Part shown: piece after piece, positions 47,162 to 57,524 of the stretch
How the letters are laid out: every line of letters begins with the position of its first letter
Numbering within the stretch: the stretch's first letter is position 1
Assembly: GCA_963277665.1 (NCBI GenBank)
Contig: OY728125.1
Span: 1,716,548,889 to 1,716,612,888 of the forward strand
Source: Viscum album
Lineage: Eukaryota; Streptophyta; Magnoliopsida; Santalales; Viscaceae
Length of the DNA stretch: 64,000 nucleotides
Direction of reading: 5' to 3'
The notes under the pieces: generated by a model
Database searches by the model: none
What the model was told of the DNA's origin: nothing
The model's input: the letters and a program-made list of their open reading frames with translations, nothing else
Made by a program: the position numbers and the translations under genes

Positions 47162-49616
47162 CTAATGCGGCGTAGAAGAAGAAACCTATAACAACTCTGG
47201 ACACTACGATCGTACATCGGCCTACCTCTCCCAAGTCTCTTCATGTACTCTCCCGTGCTGCCATAGCACCTAAACCAGAGGAACAGACCAGACATGGAGA
47301 ACCTTGGCACTAAGATCAATAATTCTGATAGGATGCTCCTCAAAAGATGCATCCTACTCCAACTCAACCTCACCGGGTTGAAAAACATGAGACGAGTATG
47401 AGAAATACCGTTGAATCTAAGAAATAAGGAAGATGTCGTGCATAACCAGGTACCTCTGAGGTAACTACAACCTGTAAACTACCAGCCCGACTCTCTATAG
47501 AACCTCAAAAGGATTGACGAATCTCGGTGAAAGGTTTCCCTGTCTCCTAATCCTCTTATGTCCCAACCTCGGGGTAACATGCAGGAAAACCTGGTCTCTG
47601 ACCTTGAACTCCAATGGTCGTCTTCGCTGATCAGCATAAGATTTCTGCAGAGATTGTGTGGTAGCCATCCTTTTCTGAATCTACTCCACCTGCTTTTTGG
47701 TCTCCTGAACAAGACGAGGTCCTAGAATAGCTGCCTCTCCTGCCTCAATCCAACACAAGGGTGATCGGCATGACCTACCGTACAAAGACTCGTATGGTGC
47801 CATCTGAATAGTTTCTTGAAAACTATTATTATAGGAAAACTCCACTAGAGGTATATTTTTCTCCCAAGAACCTCCAAAATCATGGATGCATGCTCGTATC
47901 ATGTCCTCCAGCACCTTAATCAAGTGATCTGACTTGCCATCTGTCTGAGGATGGTAAGTTGTACTCAGAAGTACCTGTGTACCCAAATCCCTCTGTAGCC
48001 CCTGCCAGAAATTTGAAGTAAAACGGGCGTCCCTATCTAAAATGATAGTGTTCAAAACCCCATGAAGTCGTACCACCTCACAAATGTACAACCTGAAAAG
48101 CTCATCCACACCAAAGGTCTCCTTGATCGGAAATAAATGAGCAACCTTCGTGAGCCGGTCAACAACAACCCAAACCGCATCCTTCCCTCAAGGCGACCTT
48201 GGTAACCCTGTCATGAAGTCCATCACAACATCATTCCATTTCCACTCTGGAATGGGTAAATATTGTAAAAGCCCTATTTGTTGCGGATATTCTGCCTTCA
48301 CCTGCTGATAGGTGGAACACTGCATAACAAAACTAGCTGCATCCTTCTTCAGGCCGGGCCACCAATATTGACAACATAAGTCTTGATACATCTTTGTGAC
48401 ATCTGGATGAACTACCCAAGCTAAAGCATTAAATTCCTACATCATCTCCTCACGTATATCTGCTAAAACCCATATGTGGCCATGAAAATGTAACACCTCA
48501 TCATTTCCCACTGTCCACCCCGGAGTAGGGTCTCCACCTAACACACCCTCTCGTAGGACTAGGCCTTCTGAGTCTGATAGCTGCCTCATTCGAACTCGAT
48601 CCAGAAGAGTAGATGCAAAAGCTATAGAAGAAAGAACGGTCTGTCCCTGTTTGTCATGGACCTCCAAATGTATCTCAAAGAATAGAGCCATAAGCTACCA
48701 CTCGCTGCTAGCCTCCTGAACTACCTGAAACAGTGTCCTCCTGCTCAGTACGTCTGCTACAGCATTACATCTTCTAGGCGTATAAGCAAGCTCAAAGTCG
48801 AAGGAATGTAGGTAATCGACCCACCTCTGCTGTCTCAAATTTAAGTCACACTGCGTGAAGTTATACTCGTGGCTCTTTTGGTTAGTATATACCAGAAAAT
48901 GCTCTCCCAGAAGATATTGTCTCCAACAACGCAAGGCATGAAAAACTACATCCAACTCCAGGTCGTGCGTAGGATAGTTCTTCTCATGTGGCCTCAACTG
49001 TCGAGATCCATATGCAACAACAGGATCCTCCTGTATAAGCACTTCTCCAAACTCGATGCCAGATGCATCTCAGAAAACCGTATAACTCTTGCCTGGATCT
49101 GGCAGAACTAGAATCGGTGCTGAAGTCAATCTCCCCTCCAGCTCCCGAAAGGCTGAATCGCAGGCTTCTGACCAAACGTACTTCACCCCCTTCTTAGTCA
49201 ATCCCATCAATAGCGCTGCTAAGCGTGAGAAGTCCTGTATAAACTGCCTGTAGTAACCCGCCAGTCCCAAGAAACTTCGTACCTTGAAGAAATTCTTCAG
49301 CTTATCCTAGGTAACTACTGATATCACCTTCTCTGAGTCTACTGATACTCCTGTCTCTGAGATAAAATGACCTAGGAAGTGAATCTCGTCCATCCAAAAG
49401 TGGCACTTTGAGAGCTTAGCATATAACTGATTCTCTCTCAGCGTACTCAATATGATCTTAGGATGGGTAGCATGTTCGTGTCGAGTGTGAGAGTACACCA
49501 AGATATCGTCCATGAAAACCACCAAGAAGGAATCCATGTAAGGATGGAAAACTCTGTTCATCAGCGCCATGAAGACTGTTGGCGCGTTCGTGAGATAGAA
49601 CGACATCACTAAATAC
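47162..49616 (-). pseudogene. pol: Gypsy pol, second part: RT C-half, RNase H, integrase, chromodomain
   Basis: A single minus-strand frame with about a dozen stop codons. In order: the RT palm with FMDD at 49516-49505, followed by ILVYS; RNase H with [18 protein letters not shown] and a TNQKS motif where TDHKS is usual, so an active-site Asp is lost; an integrase zinc region with CSTYQQVKAEYP; a core with VVMDFMTGLPRSP, LDRDARFTSNFWQGLQ and TTYHPQTDGKS; and a decayed chromodomain (IRIIDLSAKVLHVWSVPLV) ending at 47162. The chromodomain makes it a chromovirus. The frame continues at 59972 on the other side of the Tekay insertion. The protein would be a polymerase and integrase that act on the element's own RNA and DNA; this copy is dead. 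Confidence 0.85.
49612..49616 (+). repeat. Target-site duplication AATAC, left copy
   Basis: AATAC recurs at 59968-59972 on the far side of the Tekay element. With one copy removed, the gypsy reverse transcriptase frame runs on without a shift. Confidence 0.9.
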
Positions 49617-49825
49617 TTGTAACGACCCAAAGTTTCATTAATGGAAAATCCCTCTTGATCCAGTTAAATTTTTCTTTATGAAAAAATGTTTTTATAAGAT
49701 GTCAACTTCTTTAGTTTTACGTTAAGATTTGTGACCGTTACTTTTATAGTCGTTGAACAGTGATCATCTGAGTAGTATAAATATAAGGCTTTAATGAACC
49801 CATTTCTACTCAGACAAAGGAAGCG

Positions 49826-50095
49826 ATGACCTCATCAAGTAGAATTTCCCCTTACGAAGCCCATTTGTCGGAGCTCGGAAAAGAGGTGGCGTCTTTGGGC
49901 TTCGGCCTTGACCAAGCCCAAGCTGAGCTTCATTATGTCAAGCTTTAATGGGACCGTCTACGGGAAAAGTGGAAGTTGATAGAGATTACCACTCGTGCGA
50001 TGTTATCCGAGCCACCCAAAGAGTCTGTCACCATCGCACACCTTACCCTTAGGTCTTATGCGGCTATTTTAAGGGGTCATGTAACAAATAAGTAG
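49826..50095 (+). pseudogene. LTR ORF, 5' LTR copy, broken by a stop
   Basis: The same reading frame as 57525-57794 in the 3' LTR, here interrupted by TAA after about 40 codons (VKL, stop, WDRLREKW). A TATA-like TATAAATATA lies 50 bases upstream at 49776. I count 22 base differences from the other copy in about 270 bases. In the following ~340 bases I count only about 8. Confidence 0.6.
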
Positions 50096-50940
50096 CACCA
50101 TGTTCATGTACATTATTTTTGTATATAATAATGAATATAATTTCTAGTCATTTTTGATACATTGTAATTAGTTTTTAAAGTACAAATGGTGTTTTTAGTT
50201 ATTATTTAATTAAGAATTATATTTTATTAAATTAAAGGATTTTTTAATTAAATATTATTTTAATAAAATATTATTATTAATATTAAATTAATTTTTATTA
50301 AATATAAATGATCTTATAATTTTATGAATGCAATTAAATTTTTTATTAAGGTTTGAAAGCCATTTCTGTCAAAACCTGTAAATTTTTTATAAATGTCGTT
50401 TTTTATTTTAAAAGTGAAAATTCACATATTTAGAAAATTATTTAGATAAAATAAATATTATTTTTGGAATCAGGACGTCGAAATCATCCAACGGTGAATT
50501 TTTCATAATTTTCTGAGACAATCAAATTTTTGGGTAAAAATTAAATACCATTTAAATATATAATGTGTTTTATGACATCATAATGACCCAATGGCGATGT
50601 AATAAAATACCATAATCCTTATGTTCGGCCAATATGTGTTTTATCATTAAAATAATGAGTTTTTGGGTTTGTTTGACGTACTTTTCAATGCATTAATGGA
50701 GCCCTCAAGACTTATTCAACACTTTGCCTTTTTAAATTAATTTCCATGGGAGTGTGACTCACCTCCACATAAGCAACCCTAATTTTTTAATAAGTTCGGA
50801 CCTTGTCCTTGTAAAATATTGTTTTCCTCTTTCCTTTTCCAGAAACCATGGGCATATACCATGGGATGGTTTGTGGTTTGGATTATTTTAATATAAGGGG
50901 TCCCAAACCTAAATAATAAAGAATTCCCTAACCTTTCCTA

Positions 50941-50946
50941 TATAAA
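50941..50946 (+). promoter_or_regulatory. TATA box of the Tekay 5' LTR
   Basis: CTATATAAACCCACCC is followed about 30 bases on by CACTTCCTCCTCACTC, a likely start region. The 3' LTR has AATATAAACCC at 58640-58645. Confidence 0.7.
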
Positions 50947-51761
50947 CCCACCCAAGATCCCACTTCCTCCTCACTCAAAGACCTTGGAGTTCGTCCAACC
51001 TCTTCCCTACTCTCTCTATAATCCTCTCAAGGTTCCCCAAGCTCCCAAGAATCCTCTCACAACCCTCTATCTAGCCTTTGGAAGCACACATCCAAGTAAG
51101 GGTTTTTTCTTCCTTTCTCATTTTTGTCAATTTTCTTTAAGTTGTATTGCCCTTTTAATTTCAATTATGAATGTTGGGGTATGGTTTCACACCTCCCCCA
51201 TAATTTCCTCTTATTTTTTGAATGATGGGAGACCCCTTTCTCTCTCATTAAATGCCTCCCATGTACACCCGTTACTATGCCGAAATTCCGAAAGGAACTT
51301 TTTTCTCCTCTTTTATATTCAAGCAATACTTTTGTATCATGAATCTAAATTCCTTTTCAATTGTTGGGACACATATCTATATGACCTCCTTACTATACAT
51401 TACATGTAAATATGATGAGGAACCCCTTTCTCTCTCATCAACCATTTTTATGAATTCTTATGTCGCACCGTTACGCTGCCGAAATCACACCGATTTTCTA
51501 AGCCAATATCATTGTGTAGTGAATACCATGCCCATTTCTCCATCAAGGGTATTCACCTTTATGCACATTTACTTATTGATTATAAAGTTTCATGTATGAA
51601 TTCCACATTCCTTTATCGTGGAATAAATTATTATGTTTTATGAATCCATGTTTTATGATCCATGTGGCACACTTATGCATGGAATGAAATGTTTAAGAAG
51701 GGTGCGCCCTTATAGCGCTCCAATGCATTGGGTAAATTATAGTATCATGATACGTCATGTT

Positions 51762-51876
51762 CAATGAGTGTTGACTCATTCTAATTCAAGTGATATGAGG
51801 GCTTACTCGTGCTTCAAGTGCAATGAGGGTTTACTCATGCTCCATGTGCAATGAGCCTTGGCTCATGCTAATTCAA
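51762..51876 (+). repeat. Four tandem ~30 bp hairpin repeats in the Tekay 5' LTR
   Basis: The units contain ATGAGTGTTGACTCAT, ATGAGGGCTTACTCGT, ATGAGGGTTTACTCAT and ATGAGCCTTGGCTCAT, each able to fold on itself. The closing pair next to the loop is T-A in the first and CC-GG in the fourth, so the stems are kept while the bases change. The 3' LTR has the array at 59462-59575. Confidence 0.7.
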
Positions 51877-52270
51877 TGTTAAGTGTTGTTGCCACATTTC
51901 CATGTTATGATTATCATGATTTATCATGCCTTTATGTTCATGTTACTCTTATTCTCTATTGATATTACTATTTCCTAACATGTATTGAACTCCTAATGTT
52001 ATTCATTGTGTACTCCCTTACTGGGCTTTATAGCTCACCCTTTTCATATGCATGTCCTCAGGTTATCCCATACAATGTTAAGTACAAAGGAATGTAGTGG
52101 TCATGTAAAGGAAGTTTTCAATAAAGATGTTGTATTTAAAGTTTAAAGTTTTTATGTAATTATCCTAATCCCCAAAGACACTAAACCTCTCAATCTTCTT
52201 TGTTGTATCAAGTGAAGTTATATGTAATAAAGCATGTTTAAGTTGTAATAGAAAGCAGGGTTGTCATAGT

Positions 52271-52281
52271 TGGTATCAAAG
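52271..52281 (+). promoter_or_regulatory. Primer-binding site of the Tekay element
   Basis: TGGTATCAAAG starts three to four bases after the LTR end. It has one mismatch to the initiator-methionine primer site. Confidence 0.8.
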
Positions 52282-52383
52282 GATAGGTTTAGTTATTTTT
52301 GGGATTAGGAAACCCTAGTAAAGCCTTAGATACAAGACTAAGTATAATAAAAACATCCCTATGTTTTGGTAAATACTATGTAA

Positions 52384-52566
52384 GTGGTTTATCAAACAAA
52401 TACATCCCTTTATGGAAACGAGCAGGTAGAGGCAGCTCTGGCACAGATGTATCCTAGGGGTAAAACCCGAAAACACTGCTTTGAGATAGACTCGGACAGG
52501 AACTGGTGCACGACAACGGGCCTTGCTGCACTCTTGGTTACGAAACTCCCGGGGGATATGTTTTGA
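52384..52566 (+). other. Leader block with a 60-codon open frame
   Basis: It lies between primer site and gag. The frame reads MVYQTNTSLYG to LPGDMF with no known domain. The DNA aligns with the leaders of the LARD array (9760-9925) and element C (22760-22860), where the frame is broken and most differences would change amino acids. Conservation is therefore better explained by an RNA role, such as packaging or dimerisation, than by a protein. That role is inference. Confidence 0.45.
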
Positions 52567-52767
52567 TAAATTCACAATCTTAGTATGAACCCTTATTAAG
52601 TGGAAAATGCCCCTAAGAATATATGTTAGAAGGAAGATCATGAAAAGCCTGGATTGAATCCTATAGACTCATGAGTTAAAGAGATTAAAGATTAGTTATA
52701 AGTCATCAACTTTTGTCTTTGGATTACCCTTTATGTGTTACCCCTAACTTTCCTTTTATTCCAGCCA

Positions 52768-53692
52768 ATGGCCGGTAATAGGAGAACTCAGGCTAACAAC
52801 CGTTATGAAGATCAGTGTGATGATTGTCCTAATGAGATGGCCAATCCAATGGGAGTGGGAATCGCGAACTTTGTCACGCTTCTCTCTCAGCTAACTCAAG
52901 TTTTGAATAGAAACACGGGTCAAGAGGAACGTTCAACCCCCCCCCCCCCCCAAGAAAGAACAAGTCGCTATCAAGAGCTTCATGAGACAAAGGCCTCCTA
53001 CTTTTAGTGGATCATCTGATCCCACGATCGCTGAGCAATGGATCAACTCCATTGAAAAGATCTTCTCTATCCTTCAATGTTCTGAACAAGAGAAGGATCT
53101 CCTGGAGGCTTATCGTATGGAGGGTGAAGCTGATCAATGGTGGACGTTGATAAAAAATACGAAGCCTGAGGAGGAGATCGAGGCTTTGGAATGGAAGGAA
53201 TTCCAGAATATGTTTTTCGATAAATATTTTCCGTGCACCCTCCGTCTTAAGATGGAAAGGGACTTCCTTTCTCTCAAGCAGAAAGATGAAGAATCTGTGG
53301 GAGCGTATGAGGAAAACTTCACAAGGCTTTCACGATACGCTTCCGGCTTTGTCCTTACCCCCGAATGCAAGGTTGACCGCTTATTTGGTGGGCTGAAGCC
53401 TAGCTTGCAGAAAGCATTAGCGATCCGTGACTTCGACAACTATGAGGAAATTGTCCGATGTGCCCTCAAGGTTGAAATGGAGATCGGAGAATCACAGGGG
53501 TATCATGGGGACAAGAAGCGTAAGGTGGACTTCAATGCTGGTGGTCCGATGGATAAATCCAATGGCGCTAAGAAGTTCCAGCACCCCACTTGCCAAAAGC
53601 GTGGAAAGAAGCACCCTGGAAATTGCCTTAGGGGGACAAGAAAATGCTTCAGGTGTGGAAGAGAAGGGCACCTAGCTATTAACTGTCAGTAA
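52768..53692 (+). pseudogene. gag: Tekay Gag, frameshifted at a C15 run
   Basis: The start MAGNRRTQANN at 52768 opens frame 1, which runs through a Gln/Asn-rich N-terminus to a run of 15 C at 52937-52951. From there the Gag sequence continues in frame 2: RPPTFSGSSDP, AEQWINSIEKIF, EGEADQWWTLI, FLSLKQ and YEENFTRLSRYA form the capsid (Retrotrans_gag) part. A Cys/His cluster follows (CQKRGKKHPGNC) and a complete CCHC knuckle (CFRCGREGHLAINC, about 53646-53687), then TAA at 53690. A further knuckle after the stop (53756-53797) has lost one Cys. Gag packages the element's RNA in cytoplasmic particles. The start is chosen because MAGN also begins the LARD Gag. Confidence 0.85.
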
Positions 53693-54337
53693 GAAGGACC
53701 CGCGGCTGCGACAGAGGAGAGGAACGCTCCATTCGAACCTCAACGTGTTGTTCAATGCTACAAATTCAAAGAACCGGGTCATTTTGAAAATCAGTGCCCT
53801 AATCCAAGGGTTATCGGAGGCAACCAGCAACCTCCAAGACATCAAGGAAGAACTTTTTCCATCACTTCTGCCGAAGTGAACCCTGAAAACTAAGTGGTGA
53901 TAGGTACGCTAGTTATTTATTCATGAATAGCGAACTTACTTTTTGATTCAGGTTCTACGCATTCTTTTATATCTCAAAAGTTTAGTAGAACAATCCCTGC
54001 ACCACCACAAATCATGGAAGTAAAGATGTCAGTGAGTATGACAAATGGGGCAATCATTGCATCCCATGAGTATAAGTCCTCCCCTGTTATAATCTGTGGA
54101 TTGAATTTCCCGACGAACCTCATCATACTCCCTTTGGTGGAATTTGATGCAATTCTTGGCATGGATTGGCTTTCATTATATAGAGCCAACATAAATTGTC
54201 GGGAGACGGAAATCACACTCCATATGGATAATCGACCCCCGATTATTTACAAGTGTCAGGAAGAAGATGAATCTACTTTAGCTCCATCATCTCAAGCATG
54301 GATATTACTGCCTTATGAGCACGCATATCTGGCTTAG
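53693..54337 (+). pseudogene. pro: Tekay protease region, broken
   Basis: It continues the Gag frame 2. After two stops (53891 and about 53924) the aspartic protease motif LLFDSGSTHSFIS appears, with the DSG codons at 53945-53953. The flap and the conserved EFDAILGMDWL follow at about 54140-54173. It ends at TAG 54335, which probably replaced a sense codon at the junction to reverse transcriptase. The enzyme would cut the Gag-Pol chain. Confidence 0.8.
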
Positions 54338-55279
54338 ATGATTGAGTCCAAGGAAGAAACCACCCTTGAAGAAATGCCTATTGTGAGGAAATTCGCTGAA
54401 GTATTTCCCAAGGAACTTCCTGGTCTTCCTCCAAGAAGAAATGTTGAGTTCTCAATTGAACTTATACCTGGGGCGCTACCAATATCCAAGACTCCATATA
54501 GAATGGCTATTGTTGAGCTTGAAGAGCTGAAGAAACAACTACAAGAGAATCTGGATAAAGGGTTTATACGCCCAAGTGCATCACCATGGAGTGCACCAGT
54601 CCTCTTCGTCAAGAAGAAGGATGGGTCAATGTGGTTTTGCATCGATTATCGTGAACTTAACAAAATCACAATAAAGAACAAGTATCCTCTCCAAAGAATC
54701 GATGACTTGTTTGATCAGTTGCACGGAGCACAATACTTCTCCAAGGTGGACTTGCGGTCGAGATATTATCAAGTAAGGGTGAAGAAGAAATATATCCCCA
54801 AGACTGCTTTTCGTACAAGGTACGGGCACTATGAATTCATAGTAATGCCTTTCGGACTCACCAATGCTCCAGCAATATTCATGGACTTGATGAATAGAGT
54901 CTTTAGAGATTACCTAGAAATTTTTTTGGTAGTCTTTATAGATGATATTATAATATACTCCAAAACCAAGGAGGACCATGAGGAGCATTTAAGAACTGTA
55001 CTGGAGACTTTGCGCAAGGAGAAGCTCTATGCCAAGTACAACAAGTGTGAGTTCTGGTTGAAGGAGGTCTCATTCTTGGGCCATATCATCAAAAGCAATA
55101 GGATATCTGTGGACCCCTCCAAAATAGATGGAATTGAGGGATGGCTGAGGCCAACATCGGTAACTGATATCCGTAGCTTCTTGGGGTTAGCTGGATATTA
55201 TCGACGATTTGTGAGAAATTTCTCACGATTGTCCAACCCTCTTACCAAGCTAACTCTAAAGGGAGTAAAGTTTGCTTAG
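54338..55279 (+). pseudogene. pol: Tekay reverse transcriptase
   Basis: 313 codons are open between two stops. In order: [109 protein letters not shown] and [11 protein letters not shown]. The catalytic Asp pair FIDD is at 54935-54946. The thumb follows with [12 protein letters not shown]. The last codon before the stop TAG (55277) should be Trp (FAW in relatives), so TGG has become TAG. It copies the element's RNA into DNA. The domain itself looks complete. Confidence 0.9.
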
Positions 55280-55735
55280 AGTGATGAATGCGAAGAAAGC
55301 TTCAAGGAGTTGAAAAGGAGGCTTATCACTGCACTCGTGCTCACTTTACCCACAAGTGGGGAGCTTTTTGTGGTATTCAGTGATGCTTCGAAGAAGGGAT
55401 TAGGATGTGTGCTGATGCAGAATGATAAAGTGATATCCTATGCCTCAAGGAAGTTGAAAATACATGAGCAAAACTATCCGACGCATGATCTGGAGTTGGC
55501 GGCGGTGATCTTTGCCTTGAAAATATGGCGGAATTATCTCTATGGAGAGAAATGTGAGATATATACTGACCACAAGAGTCTTAAATATATATTCACACAG
55601 AAATAGCTTAATATGTGCCAGAGAATATGGATAGAGCTCATCAAGGATTATGACTGTTCAATACATTACCACCCTGGGAAAGAGAACAAGGTGGCAGATG
55701 CCCTAAGTAGAAAGGATCCAGTGATTCTATCAATG
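55280..55735 (+). pseudogene. pol: Tekay RNase H, one internal stop
   Basis: Same frame. [16 protein letters not shown] carries the first catalytic Asp; then [22 protein letters not shown] and [21 protein letters not shown] at 55604 interrupts, after which IKDYDCSIHYHPGKENKVADALSRK completes the domain. It degrades RNA in the RNA-DNA hybrid during copying. Confidence 0.85.
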
Positions 55736-57340
55736 ATGAGAATTGAGAAGGATCCAATCTTCTTAGAATTAATGATGATGGATGTGGGAATCATAAAGAA
55801 GGGAACATCATCAATCCTTTCACAAATGATTGCTCAACCATCTCTTTTGGAAAGGTTAAAGGATGCTCAAAATGATGATGCGGGAATCCAAGAAAAAGTG
55901 GAAGCTATAAAAAAGGGAAAATCCTCAGAGTTTAATGTTAATGAAGAAGGAATTGTGCGGTTTGGGAAAAGACTATGTGTTCCATCAAGTTCGGAGCTGA
56001 AGAAGGAACTTTTGGATGATTCACATAGTTCAAATTTCTCTATTCACCCAGGGAGCACAAAGATGTATCGAGATCTCTGAGAAAACTTTTGGTGGGATAA
56101 TATGAAGAAGGAGATCGCTGAATATACATCAAAGTGCCTGGTGTGTCAGCAAGTGAAGGCAGAGAGACAGAAGTCTAAGGGGATGATGCAACCATTGCCC
56201 ATACCAGAATGGAAATGGGAGAACATCACCATGGACTTTGTCACTGGACTTCCAAGGACATCCAAAGGCAACGATGCAATCTGGGTTGTTGTGGATCGTC
56301 TTACAAAGACTGCACACTTCATTGCTATTCGAGATGATTTCTCTTTGGATCAACTGGCACAGATATATATCAGGGATGTGGTACGGTTGCATGGAGTACC
56401 ACTATCTATTGTTTCTGACCGAGATCCAAGATTCACCTCTAAGTTTTGGATGAGTCTTCAATAAGCTCTGAATACTGAACTGAACTTCAGTACGGCCTAT
56501 CATCCTCAAACTGATGGCCAATCCGAGCGGACTATCCAAACACTTGAGGATATGTTGAGAGCGTGCTCAATGGACTTTAAAGTAGGATGGGATCAACATC
56601 TCCCTCTGGTTGAGTTCTCTTATAATAATAGTTTCCACTCGAGCATCCAAATGGCACCATATTAAGCCCTGTATGGGAAAAGGTGTAGAACACCGGCATG
56701 TTGGGATGAGGTCGGTGAACGTAAGCTTCTTGGACCAGAAATGGTCGAAGAAATGGTGGAGAAGGTGAAAACCATTCAACAGCATATCAAGGAATCCCAA
56801 AGTCGACAAAAGAGTTATATAGATAATCGTCGATGAGACCATGAGTTTAAAGTCGGAGACATGGTGTTTTTACGCATATCTCTATGGAAGAAGGTCATGA
56901 TGTTTGGAAAGAAAGGGAAGTTAAGTCCAAGGTACCTCGACCCCTTTGAGATTCTTGATCGTGTTGGGGCTGTGGCCTATTGACTAGCACTTCCACATAC
57001 GATGGCCAAGGTGCATGATGTCTTTTATGTATCCCTCTTAAGGAAGTACATACCGGACCCTTCACATGTACTCTCTTCTGAGGTGGTACAATTGGAAGAT
57101 GATCTTTCTTATGAGGAGCAACCAGTGAAGATCTTAGATCGTAGAGAAAAAGTTCTACGAAATAAGACAATTCCCCTCGTCAAGGTGTTGTGGAGAAACC
57201 ACAAGTTTGAAGAAGCAACTTGGGAGTCAGAGGATATGATGAAGCTGAGTTACCAACATTTTTTTAGTGTGGGAAAAGGAAAATTTCGAGGGCAAAATTT
57301 CTTAATGGGGGAATATTGTAACGACCCAAAGTTTCATTAA
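55736..57340 (+). pseudogene. pol: Tekay integrase and chromodomain, several stops
   Basis: Same frame 2. The zinc-binding region has HSSNFSIHPGSTKM and CLVCQQVK (56020-56150), with a TGA at 56078. The catalytic core has the Asp of TMDFVTGLP near 56234, the Asp of IVSDRDPRFTS near 56414 and the Glu of TDGQSERT at 56525, so the DDE set is present. Stops lie at 56462, about 56663, 56834 and 56981. The C-terminus has the LSPRYLDPFEILDRVG and MAKVHDVFYVSLLRKY motifs, then a chromodomain at 57122-57266 (PVKILDRREKV, IPLVKVLWRNH, EEATWESE). The final stop at 57338 lies inside the 3' LTR. Chromodomain form and long LTRs fit the Tekay (Del) clade. Confidence 0.85.
57303..57315 (+). promoter_or_regulatory. 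Polypurine tract of the Tekay element
   Basis: TAATGGGGGAATA lies directly before the 3' LTR at 57316. It overlaps the end of pol. Confidence 0.75.
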
Positions 57341-57524
57341 TAGAAAATCCCTCTTGATCCAGTTAAATGTTTCTTTATGAAAAAATGTTTTTATAATATG
57401 TCAACTTCTTTAGTTTTATGTTAAGATTTGTGACCGTTACTTTTATAGCCATTGAACAGTGATCATCTGAGTAGTATAAATATAAGGCTTTAACGAACCC
57501 ATTTCTACTCAGACAAAGGAAGCG

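Larger units (their letters stand above)
49617..52267 (+). repeat. 5' LTR of the Tekay-type chromovirus (2.65 kb)
   Basis: It starts (T)TGTAACGACCCAAAG and ends AGGGTTGTCA(T). The 3' LTR at 57316-59967 matches it throughout at roughly 2-3 % difference, higher around the LTR ORF. TATA lies at 50941, donor-like CCAA|GTAAGG at 51096, a box GCGCCCTTATAGCGCTCC with ATGCATTGGG at about 51704-51731, four hairpin repeats at 51762-51876, an acceptor-like TGTCCTCAG at 52061 and AATAAAG at 52120. An extra TATA-like box and a broken ORF copy lie at 49776-50096. Between 50100 and 50900 it is AT-rich with no coding signal. Confidence 0.9.

Noticed and set aside
51252..51599. 115-codon ORF with its copy at 58976-59326
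   Set aside because: It lies inside the predicted LTR intron. It appears in both copies only because the LTRs are alike, and it has no recognisable motif.
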